From: Chlorella sorokiniana
Taxonomy: Eukaryota; Chlorophyta; Trebouxiophyceae; Chlorellales; Chlorellaceae
Direction of reading: 5' to 3'
Length of the DNA stretch: 64,000 nucleotides
Assembly (NCBI GenBank): GCA_025917655.1
Contig: CP084611.1
Location: forward strand, 4,154,001 to 4,218,000
Position numbers and translations under genes: made by a program. Under the pieces are notes generated by a model. The model saw only the letters and a list, made by a program, of their open reading frames with translations. It ran no database searches and had not been told where the DNA came from. This document shows, one piece after another, positions 13,101 through 25,100 of the stretch. Position 1 is the first letter of the stretch, and every line of letters begins with the position of its first letter.

Positions 13101-16100
13101 GACCTCGACCGTGCGGAGCAGCTGCAGGGGGACGCGCTGACGCTGTCCGCCCAGTTTGGCGCCTGCATGGCCGACGTGGACCTGTTTGACGCCTCCGCCT
13201 TTGGCCTGCCCGCCACCGAGGCTGCCGCCATGGACCCCCAGCACAGGCAAGAGCACGCGGGGGCTCGGCTCCACGGAACCGCCAGCACAGGATGGCGTGC
13301 GGGCCCTGCCTTCCAGCCTGTTCAGCCTGACCCGGCTCGGCTCGCTGCTGCAGGCTGGTGCTGGAGGCATCCGGCGAGGCCCTCGTGGCGGCCGCAGCGC
13401 TGGACGCAGCGGCGGTCGGCAGGACGGGCGTGTTTGTGGGCATCTCCTGGACCGAGTACGCGCGCATGGCGGCAGAGGCGGGCAGCGCCGTGAGCGCCTA
13501 CACCGCCCAGGGCGCCGTGCTCAGCGTGTGCCCCGGCCGCGTGGCCTTCCATTACGGCCTGAAGGGGGCAGCTGTGGCTGTGGACACCGCCTGCTCCTCC
13601 TCCCTGGTGGCCGCCAACTCGGCGCGGGAGGCCGTGCTGGGGGCGGCGGCGCCGCCCTCAGCGGCGGCATCAACATGATGCTGGCCGCCGCCACCACCTT
13701 CATGTTCAAGCGGGCGGGCATGCTGTCTGGCGACGGCCGCTGCAAGGCCCTGGAGCAGTCGGGTGCGCTGCGGCCTGTGGGGAAGCGGTTGTTTTGTAAG
13801 CAACAGTGTGTGGCCCTGTTGGAGTGAACACCTCGCTGTTGCCACTCTGACAGCCATCTTCCCCCGGTCTGACATGCACCTTCCCCCGCTCCTTCCGTCA
13901 CAGCGGACGGCTACGTGCGCTCCGAGGCGTGCGCGATGATCCTGCTCTCCTCTGCACCTGCTGTGGGGAGGAGCGCCAGCGGCGTCGTGCTGCTGGGCAG
14001 CGCGGTGAACCAGGGCGGCAGGGCCAGCAGCCTCACCGCCCCCAACGGCCCCAGCCAGCAAGAGGCCATGCGGCTGGCGCTGGGCTCAGCAGGTTGGGCC
14101 CTCCGCCCTCTGTCTGGCTGCCCCCCCTCCTCCACACCGCTCCACCAACAGCACCACGCGTGCACCCCGCCTGCAGGCCTTTCGGTGCGTGAGGTGGGCG
14201 GCCTACAGTTGCACGGCACCGGCACCTCGCTGGGCGACCCCATCGAAGTGGGGGCGGCTTCAGGTGAGGGACACCAGGCATCTGGCTTGCAGCCGCGCAG
14301 CCGGCTCGACATTATGCCTGTGCAGGGCACCCGGCAACACCGCTCTCTGCGCGTTGCCGTGCAGGCCTGCTGGTGGAGGACCGCGCCGCCGCCTTCCCCC
14401 TGCTGGCCAGCAAGTCCAGCCTGGGCCACTCCGAGCCAGCCTCGGGCATCATGGGCCTGGCCCACCTGCAACAGGCATGCCTCAGCTGCCTGGCGCCGCC
14501 TGACAAGCCGCTGGCAGCGCGGCGGTCCACGATTTGAGCCTCTGTTTGTGCTAAGACCCCTGCAGGCCCTCACCCTGGCCACGATGCACCCCGTCCTGCA
14601 CCTCGCCCACCTCAACCCCCACGTTGCCGCTGCCGTGCCGCGTGCCGGCGCCTTTGCCATTCCGCGGCAGCAGGCACCTAGCGCCCCTGGTCTGGGGCAG
14701 GAAGCGCGCTCAGCGCCTGGGGCGTCAGTGCATTTGCTTTCCAGGTGGGCGAGTCGGGAGTTGCGGCGACATGGAAAGCAGTATGATCGGCACCCTGCTG
14801 CTTTCATGATGCACTCTTCTGCCTCAAGTGCAGGGCACCAATGCGCACGCTCTGCTGGCAAGTGCCAGCCTGGGACCTGCCCCCCACTCGCTGTTCAACC
14901 CCGGTCGGCGGCCTGGGCCAGGGAGAGGTTCTGGATCGGGCCCCAGCCGCACGCTTTTGTCGGCGGTGTGGCTCGCGTGGCGGCGGCGGCGGCGGCGCTG
15001 TTTGAGTTCGACCTGCTGCGCCCTCGCCACTCTCACCTGTGGGATCATGCCGTCAGCGGCCGCCCGCTGCTCCCCGGGCGGCCTTCCTGGAGGCGGGCGC
15101 TGCTTGCCTCGATGTGGCTGCCGGCCAGGACAGCCTGAGCCTGCTGCTGGCGGCGGTGAGCATCCCTGCGGCGCTGGAGCTGCCAGCTGGCGCCAGCAGC
15201 GCCAGCGGGCGCAGCTGCTGCTCCGCTGCCAGGTGGATGTGCAGGCGGGCGCACCTCCATCGCGTCCCTGGCCAGCGGCAGGGGCAGCAGGGAGCACATG
15301 CACGGCAAGACGGCACGCTCGGCCCTGGCCGCTGCCCCCGCTGCGCGCAGCCCAGGCAGCCCTTCGGCAGCGCACGTCCTGCTGGCGGCCGTGGTGGCTA
15401 CAGCCGTCGCTCGGCGGAGGGCCAGCGCGGTGGGCTGCATCAGCGGCACACGCGCAGACGGCCATGTTGGAGGCAGGGGGTGGCCCCCGCCTGCGTGGAT
15501 GCCGCCTTCCATCTCGGGCGCTGCCAGCTGGCGCCAGCGCTGCCCGGCCCCAGCTGCGCGTGCCCGCTGCGATCGTCGCGTACCAGACTCACAGCCGGAG
15601 CAGTACAAGCTGGCAGCTGCACGGCGGCTGCCGCCCGCCTTTGAGTCAGACGCCAACGTCACAAACGACTACTGGCTGGGTGCGGGCGGCGCCAGCCTCT
15701 GCAGCGTGCATGGCCTGGAGGCCCGGCTCATGGGGCGCCAGCCAGCTGGCACAGCCCTCGCGCGGGCCGTGCCGGCCGCCGCAGCGAGCAGCCACGCCGC
15801 AACGAAAGAGCTGCTATACGTGGTGGAGCGGATGGCCGCGGAGCCATCGCCGCCTCAGCCCGTCAGCGTGCCGGGCCCCACTCTCCGCCTGCATGCCAGC
15901 AGGCTGGATGAGCACCAGCTGGTGGCGGCAGGCACCGCCGCTTTCCAGCAGGGGCTTGGCGGCGGCGGCGCGCTGCTGGCGACGCTGGGCGCCCAAGCTG
16001 CCGCCGTCCTCACGCTCACGCCGGGCGTCGCTACCGCCGTGGTGGCTGCTGGGCTGCTGCAGGGCCTGACCAAGGCAGTGGCTCAGGAGGACGGCAGCGG

Positions 16101-19100
16101 GCGGTACGCTGTGCTGCATGCGGACAGCTACAGCCGGCGGCCAGGCGACGGCAGGAGCGAGGCGCTGCTGCTCAGCAAGCAGGCAGCGGCAGCCACGGCA
16201 GCAGACGTGCACGGCGTGGCGGCCACCTCGGGCGCCGCCCACCTGGCCGTGCTCCTTCCAGCCAGCCCCGCCATGGAGCAGCGCCCAGCACCCCAGCTGG
16301 CCCAGCGGGCGGGTGCCGTCCTCATTTCTGGCGGCACCGGCACCCTGGGTCAGCTGGTTGGCTGCTACCTCGCTCAGACGGCCAGCGGCGCCAGGCTGCA
16401 GCTTGCCTTGCTGGGCGCAGCGCGTGCAGGCTGAGCAGTCACAGCGAGGCGGCTGCCCTGATCAGCGCCAGCGCCGGCGGCGAAGCCCGGGCGGCGCTGA
16501 CGGTCGCCAGCTGCGATGCGGCGGTGTCCGAGGACGCTGCGGCCGCAGCGGCGGCCATCGCCAGCCGGCAGCGCCTGGCGGCGGTGATGCATGCGGGCGG
16601 CGTGCTGGCCGATGCCTTGCTGCAGAACATGTCGCCTAGCCTGATCCGGCGGGCGCTCGCCCCCAAGGTGGCGGGCCTGGGCAACCTGCAGCTGCCCATG
16701 CTCCTCCAGCCCGCAGCTCGCAGCCTGCTCTTCTCCTCCGTGGCAGCCCTGCTGGGCTCCCCCGGCCAGGCCAACTACAGCGCGGCAAACGCGGCCCTGG
16801 ACGCCGCAGCGCTGTGCAACCAGCAGTTTGGGCTGCCGACCACCAGCGTGCAGTGGGGCGCGTGGTCGCAGGCAGGCATGGCGGCCCAGGACCGCTCCAC
16901 CCTGCTGAGGGTGCAGCGCATGGGCATGGCGGTGGTGACGCCGGCGGCGGGCCTCGCGGCGCTGCGCAGGCTGCAGCTTGCGCAGCCGGCGGCGCCAGCC
17001 GTCGTTGCGGGCGTCCCCTTTGTGCCCGAGCGGCTGCTGGAGCAGCAGCAGCGGGCGGCGAGCAAGGGCATCACTGCCACCATCTATTCCGATCTCGTGA
17101 GCGGTGCGGCGGCACGCCCTGTTGCCTCGGCAGCCCCTGTGCCGCCCAGCAGTGCGGCACCAGCGGCAGCCAGCAGGGATGCTGTGCAGGAAGCTGTGCT
17201 GGCAGTCGTGCGCAGCATCCTGGGAGCGGGCACTGGCCAGGACGAGCCCCTCATGGCGGCCGGCCTGGACAGCCTGGGGGCAGTCGAGCTGCGCAACAGC
17301 CTGGAGGGCCGGCTGGGCGTGCGCCTGTCGTCCACGTTGACATTCGACTACCCAACAGCCGCAGCCATTGCTGACCACATCGCAGCGCAGCTTCAGAGCA
17401 GGGCGGTGCAGGCGGGGGTGCAGGCAGCGCCGCTGCCAGCTCCCGGCAACGTCGGCAGCGCACGAGGCGCGTATCGCTGCTGAAGTGGCGGGGGTGGCAG
17501 CCGAGATTCTCGGCACGGCAGCGGTGGATGCGCAGCAGTCGTTCCTGGCGGCCGGCCTGGACAGCCTGGGGGCCGTCGAGCTGCGCAACAGCCTGGAGGG
17601 GCGGTTGGGACTCAGCCTGCCGTCCACCCTGGTCTTTGACTACCCCACGGTGGCAGCCCTCAGCGCCTTCATCGCCTCCCGCCTGCAGCCCGCTGCCTCA
17701 GCGCAGGCTGCAGGGGCAGTGGACCTGTTCTCTTCTGCAGGCAGCGATGTGGGGCAGGCCAGGACGGCGGGACCGCTTGCCCTGTCCGTGGCTGCGCTGG
17801 CCACTCGCTCCCCAGGCAAGCGTGCATCCTGGTGCAACTGATAGCCGTGTAGTCCGATGTTTTTAGGCCGAATGCTGACTCCTCAGCTCTGCTACCTCTG
17901 GTGCAGGGCGCCCTGCGTGCTGACCTGGCCAGTGGATGCCACCTGGCTGGTGCCGCTGGCCCGCTGGGACCTGGCCGAGCAGGAGGCCAGCCTGGGGGTC
18001 GCCCCCATCCGCTTCTCCATCTTCCTGCAAGGAGCAGAGCTGTTTGACGCCGCCGCCTTCTCCATCAGCGACGTCGAGGCGGTGCTGATGGACCCGCAGC
18101 AGCGCCTGCTGCTCGAGTGCGTGGGCGAGGCGCTGCTGGCGGGCGGCACCAGCGGCGGCAGCGCCGTGAGCGGTGCCGGCGTGTTTGTGGGCATCACCTC
18201 CACCGAGTATGGACAGCTGGTGCAGGTGACTCGCCGAGCCAGGCGCCGCTTTTTTGCCTGGAAGGCATGCATGCATGCGTGCTCGTCACTGGGCTGTCTA
18301 GATCACGCTCACCCGGGTGTGCATGCACCTTGCCCCCACAACACGCAGCGCCACGCGGGCCACCGCTTCACACCCTACTCCGCCACCGGCCACCTCACCG
18401 TGAGCGTGGCGGCCGGGCGCCTGTCCTACACCTTTGGCCTGACGGGGCCCAGCCTGCCGGTGGACACCGTCTGCTCCTCCTCCCTGGTCAGGTGCGCGCG
18501 AAAGGCTTTGAAACGCGGGCTGGGCCAGTGCTGGCTAGCCCTTCCAGCAGGCTGCTAGACATCTTGAAAGGTTCTGGGCCCTCAGCGTTGTGTACTCCCT
18601 TCCTTCCATAACAATACGTGCGCACCCACAACCAGTGCCTGTTTACGCTTGTCCCCGTGCAGCCTGCACATTGCGTTCTCCAGCGTTGCCCTGGGCCAGT
18701 GCCCTGCCGCTCTGAACGCGGGCGTGAACCTGCTCATCACCCCCAACACCACCGCCATGACCCAGAAGGCCGGCATGCTGGCCCAGGACGGGCGCTGCAA
18801 GACGCTGAGCCCCGCAGCAGATGGTTATGCGCGGGCCGACGCCTGCGGAGCCATGCTGCTGCTGCCCGCCGGCTCCCGCGCCGCGCTCGCCACGCTTGCA
18901 GGCAGCGCGGTGAACCAGGACGGGCGCAGCAGCAGCCTGACCGCCCCAACGGCCCCAGCCAGCAGGAGGTGGTGCGCCAGGCGCTGGGCGCAGCGGGGCT
19001 GGAGCCGGCTGCTGTGTCGGCGCTGCAGATGCACGGCACAGGTGGGGCCGGACTCAGGCGGAGCCTTCCTCTTGTGTAACAGGACGGGGAAAAAAGGGAG

Positions 19101-22100
19101 CTGGGCTTGACCTTCCCTTGACTCTCCGCGGCGCTGAGATGGTGGCTTGCTCCGGCTGTGTGCAGGCACCTCTCTGGGTGACCCCATCGAGGTGGGCGCC
19201 CTGGCGGCGGCCCTCGTGGAGCCCCGGCTGGTGGGCGCGCCCCCCGCTGGCGCTGAACGCCGCCAAGTCGTGGAGCGGGCATGCCGAGCCGGGCGCCGGC
19301 ATGGTTGGCCTGGTGCATGCGCAGGCGACGCTTGCCCAGGCCGCCCTCCTCCCAATCCTGCACCTCCACAACGTCAACCCATACGTCACAGGTGACCCCA
19401 GGGCCCCCACCGTGCCTGGCTGCTGCATGTGCACCCCTTTGCTGCGCTTGCCACAATGCTTGCACCCGCCTGGCGCTCTGCAGGCGCGATGGACATGGCA
19501 GGTGGGGAAGGAGGCTGGCTGGCGCCGCGTCAGCCCGGCGCGCTGCCGCCACGTGGCTCCGGCCCAACTGCCTGCGGCATCAGCGCCTTCGCTTTCCAGG
19601 TGACTCAGCAACTCTAGGGGGTGCTCAATGATGCTGTTTAGAAAGCAGAAACACAAACGCGTTCGCAGTGTGTTCAACATTCGTGCCTTCCGCTTGCAGG
19701 GTACCAACGCTCATGCCGTGCTCCAGTCGTCCCAGCACGGCACTGGTGGAGCCAGCAGCAGCAAGCCAGCCGCAGCCTGGATGCAGCAGCGCTTCTGGGT
19801 TGCGCCTCCGGTCCACGCCGCTTTGCTGCGCGCGACCGCAGCACCTGGCGGGCGGCTGATCAGCATGCAGGCTCTCCTGACTGTTGCACCCCTTGCATAC
19901 ACCTGGGACCATCAGGTCGGCGGCAAGGCGCTGTTCCCTGGCGCTGGCTTCTTCGAGCTTGCAGCAGCTGCAGCAAAGATTGCTGGTGCAGCAAGCAGCG
20001 CAGCGTTTTTGGGCGTGAGCATCCCGGCGCCGCTTGTCCTGCCGCCGCTGGCGCTTGAGCGAGGCAAGCCCCACCCGCCTCTGCCAGCCCTGGTATGTAA
20101 GCTAGATGCCAGCAGCGGTGCTGTGGAGGCGAGCAGCGGCCAGCACAGCGTGCATCTCAGGTCCCGTGTATCAGCCGTGGCTTTGATCGACGCCGCTGGT
20201 CGGCATGCCGGCGGCGCCCTGCGGCGGCCAGGGCCCCTGTGAGCTTGTGGCCAGCTGTGAGGCCTCACGTCAAGCCAGCCCTGGCTGGCGAGCCTGCCTA
20301 CACAGCCGGCATTGTTGATGCAGAGCAGCAGGCTCGGGACGTGTTCCTGTCGCCAGCCGTCATGGACTGCTGCTTGCACCTGGGCGCCCTGCCGGCAGCA
20401 GCAGCGCGCCAGCTGAAGGTGCCAGCTGGCATCGATGCGCTGGTGTTGCCAGGGCTGGCAGACAACAGCAGGGGAGCTGAGTTTGCAGCTGCGGCACGAC
20501 AGGTGCAGACCAGCCCAGCAGCTTCAGTCATCGATTATGCGCTGTTGGCATCCGACGAAGCAGCTGCATGCACCATCAGCGGTTTGTTGGCAAAGCCGCT
20601 GCACGCGCAGCTCCAGCCTGCTGCTGCGACACAAGCAGTGCAGGGCGCCCCACGCATGCTTTACGAAATCCAGTGGACAGCCACTGCTCCTGCACCACTG
20701 GCGCTCAGCAGCACGCCTGCGGGGGCCCTTGCCCCTGTGATGCCTGCTGGCAATGCTGCCGCTCTCTGCAGCACCAGCCTGGCCGCTTTCCAGGCGGCTG
20801 TGGCGGAGCAGCGGAACGGCTTGAGTGTGCAGACAGCGGGCGCTCAACCTCAGCTGTCAGTGCTCTCGCTTGCAGGGCAAACTAGCAGCAAGAAGGCTTC
20901 CAGCAGCCTGCTGTGGGGCATGCTGCGCTCGGTGGCGCTGGAGCACACCAGCGCCGCCGTGTCGGCCATTGATGCAGACCTGCTGGCGGCGCATGCACCA
21001 CCACCAGCTGCCGTGCTTCACCTAGCAGCCAGTGCTGCGCCCCTCAGGGCGGCTTCACACGCTTATGGCCAGGCCACCAGGAGCGGGCTGAGCTACTCTG
21101 CAGTGCTCCTGCCCAGCACCTCCCCCGGCTCGGCAGTCAGGCCTTCTGGGCAGCTGGCGGCCATGAAGGACCCGCAGGGGCCACGTGGCAGTCACCGGTG
21201 GCATGGGCTCCCTGGGTTCGCTGCTGGCCGGCTGGCTTGAGGACGCCCGGCTTGCCTCGGCGCTCCTGCTGATCGGGCGGACAGGCCGCCAGGCCAGCAG
21301 CGGCGGCTCCGCCAGTTTGGCAGCGCTGCTTGCTGGCTCGCAGGCAGCTGTCGGCCTTGTGATGGCTGACATGGCGACTGCTGAGGTCAGCCACGCCGTG
21401 CTGGGCGCAGCAGGGGGCGCCACAGCTGCCCTGGCTGCCTTGTTCCATTCAGGCGGTGTGCTTGCGGATGCCACTCTGGCGAAGCAGACGCCAAGTGGCA
21501 TCCGCGCAGTGTTTGCGGCGAAGGTCGCAGCTGCCCAGCGCTGGCGGCAAACCCTGCTGAGCCAGCCTACTGCCGGCCAGGTGTTGTTCTCCTCGGTAGC
21601 GGCGCTGCTCGGCTCTGGCGGTCAGGCCAACTACAGCGCGGCCAATGCCTGGCTGGATGCGTCGGCCAGCTTCCAACAGGAGCAGGCATGTGGAGCTGCC
21701 CGATCAGCAGCTTGCATATCTGCAGCTGCCTCTCCAGTTGCTATTTGCTTGATCCGCTTGGTGTGCCTAAGCAGGTTCTGGTTTAGGTGTTTCCTTTGAT
21801 CGCCTTCCCCCACCGGCATGCAGGGCCTCCTCGCTGCCAGCGTGCAGTGGGGAGCGTGGGCGGGTGGCGGCATGGCGGCCCAGGACCGCTCCACTGTGCT
21901 GCGAGTGCAGCGCATGGGCATGTCCATGATTGAAGCCACTCAAGGCGTGGGCGCCCTCCAGGACCTGCTGGGCGCTCGCGGCGGCGCCAGCGGGGCGGCG
22001 TCTTCACAGCCGTGCCGTTCAACTGGCCAACGTTTGTGGGGCGGATGGGCAGCAAGCCGGTGCCAGTCATGTTCTCGGTGTGTGCAGCAGAGGAGGTGCC

Positions 22101-25100
22101 TGGTCAACCGGCCCCGGCTGGCATGCTGGCTGGGCAGGCGCCTGCTGTGGCACAGCGTGCCCCCACCGTGGACAGGCAGCTGCCCAGCCGAACGCTGCCC
22201 AGGAGACATTCAAGCAGCACGTGGCGGGCGAGGTTGCTGCTGCAGCCCACAGCATCCTGGGCACAGAGGTCGGCGCCAACGACCCTCTTGTTGCGGCTGG
22301 CCTGGACAGCCTGTCGTCTGTTGAGCTGCGCAACAGCCTGGAGAGCAAGCTGGGCGTCGAGCTGCCCTCCACCCTGGTGTTTGACTACCCCACCGTTTCT
22401 GCGATAGCAGGGTTCATCAGCGCCGCCCATGCACCAGCCGGTGCCCTGCCTGAGGCGGGGCCAGGCGGCGCAGCTGCTGGTGCAGCAGGGCCCCAGGCTG
22501 CATCCGCAGAGCATCTGGCCTACATCCGAGGCAAGGTGGCGGCCGTGGCTCGGGAATCCTGGGTGCTGACGTGGCGGAGGATGCGCCCCTCATGTCCGCC
22601 GGCCTGGACTCGCTGAGCTCGGGTATGGGGCCGCAGGCAGTCTTTGGGGGCCCTTGAGCAGCGCGGCAAATGCTTGCTGAGTTCACTGTTCCCAGGAGCG
22701 CGTCCTTCGCCTGCACCTGCTCAGCACCACCCATGCACATCCCTAAGGCTTACCCCTGTGTGCCTTGTGCAGTTGAGTTCCGCAACAGCCTTGAAGCCAA
22801 GCTGGGCATTGAGCTGCCCTCCACGCTCGTGTTTGACTACCCATCCATAGCGGCGATTGCCGGACACGTGGCCACGCTGCTGCCGCACGCTGGGCTTTCA
22901 TCCGACGATGGCGCTGCGACCGCCAGCGATGCAGATTTCTTCGCCGTGCTGCTGGGTGCTTCTGGTGATGTTTCCTACCCAGGAGCCCTGGCAGCAGGGG
23001 CGCCAGCGGCAGCGGCAGCATTGCGGTGGGAGTGGCGGCAGTTGCCACGCGGCAGCCGGCAGGCATCATGGCGGCAGGCGACCCGACCAGGCAAGACTCA
23101 TACCTTCATAGTCTGGTTCGATTGTTGCATGCTTGAGACCGTCTGTGTGTATATCGCTGCCGCAGCTGCGATGCGCTGGCCCCCGTGGGCCTCGCGCGGT
23201 ACGACGTCGACCGGCTGTGCGCTCCGCTCATCGGCGGGCTGGCCTACCGCTTCACTAGCATGCTGGAGGTGTGCTTCCTCCTTGCTCTCTCTGTTTACAT
23301 ATCTACCCCGCCCTTGCTTTTGATTCTTGTTGTTTTTGGTCGGAACCGTTCATCCCTCTTCGCCTTTCCTCTGTCCAGGCTGTGGACCTGTTTGACGCCG
23401 CCGCCTTCTCCATCAGCGACGTCGAGGCGGTGCTGATGGACCCGCAGCAGCGCCTGCTGCTCGAGTGCGTGGGCGAGGCGCTGCTGGCGGGCGCCCCCAC
23501 ATCCTGCAGCGCCCGAGGCCGCTGCCTGCGGCGCCTACGTGGGCACCTGCTTCGAGGACTATGGCCGCCTGGCATCAGCGGCCACCGGGGTCACCACCTA
23601 CACCGCCACGGGCACCACCTCAAGTGTGATGAGCGGCCGCGTCAGCTACAGCTTTGGCCTGCGGGGTCCCGCCATGACGATTGACACGGGTGAGTTGGGG
23701 GTGGGGTGGGTGGGTGGGTGGGTGATGGGGGAGCGGAGGGGGAGGGGGTCGACTGAGTGACCAGCAGTATGCCAGTACCGTGCCCGCTCCCCTGCTCGCA
23801 TCTTACTCACTGAAAGCTTGGCTTTGATCCTTGTCAACTCCCTCATTTTCCAAAACCCTCCCACGCAGCCTGCTCCTCCTCCCTTGTGGGCATCCACTTG
23901 GCCTTCTGCGCTATCCAGGCACGCCAGTGCGCAGCAGGCGCAGCAGGCGGCGTCAACCTGATCCTGCACCACGAGACCTCGGCCATCGCACAGAAGGCCG
24001 GCATGCTGGCGCCGGATGGGCGCTGCAAGGCGCTCAGCGCTGCGGCAGACGGCTACGGCCGGGCAGAGGCCTGCGGCATGCTGCTGCTGCTGCCCTCGGG
24101 AGGAGGGCGTGGCGGCGGCGCGGCAGCAGCGCAGCTGGCAGGCAGCGCGGTGAACCAGGACGGGCGCAGCAGCAGCCTGACCGCCCCAAACGGCCCCAGC
24201 CAGCAGGAAGTGATGCGCCAGGCGCTGGCGGCTGCTGGCCTGACAGGCCAGGAGGTGACAGCCCTGGGAATGCACGGTACCGGCACCGCGCTGGGCGATC
24301 CCATCGAGGTGGGGGCAGCGGCTCCCACGCTCAGCCCAGCCAGCGGAGGCGACGTTGCTGCTCGGCGCGCCCCCTGGTGCTCATGGCCAGCAAGTCGTGG
24401 ATCGGGCACTCGGAGCCTGGCGCGGGCCTGGTGGGGCTGACCCACGCCCAGCTTGCGCTCACCAAGGCCGCCGCTCGGCCCATCCTGCACCTGGGCCCCC
24501 TGAACCAGTATGTGTCGGCAGTCATGGAGCGCCAGCCTGGTGGCTGGTCAGCCCCGCGCCAGCCTGGCGCCCTGGGCACCGCCTCGCACGCCGCCGCAGG
24601 CGGGATGAGCGCCATGGGCGTGTCTGCCTTTGCTTTCCAAGGCACCAATGCGCACGCGTTGCTGGCAGCCCAGCCGTTCAGCGTGCATCGGACGGCTCCC
24701 CTGGCCGCTGGCACGGCTTGGCAGCAGCAGCGCTACTGGGTCTCGCCTCCCGCCCACAGGTGAGCCACGTGAAACGCTCACTGCCCCTGACATCAGGCTT
24801 TGCTTCATTCCATTGGAAAGGCTTCCCGGGAATGCACTGACACGCTGTTCCTGCTGCCTCTGTAGCTTGCTGGAATCCTTCCGAGGCGCCACGGGCCAGC
24901 GGGCGGTGCTGGCCTGCTGCCTGGCGGGCGGCCACAACTTGAGCGGCCCCAGCCTGGCCTACCTGTGGGACCATCAGGTGTCGGGCGCCCAGTCTTCCCC
25001 GGGGCTGGCTACTTCGAGGCAGCGGGCTCCGCTGCCGGCATCCTGGCTGCGGCTGGCACCAGCGGGGCACCGCCGCGACGGATGCGGCACTGGCGGACCT

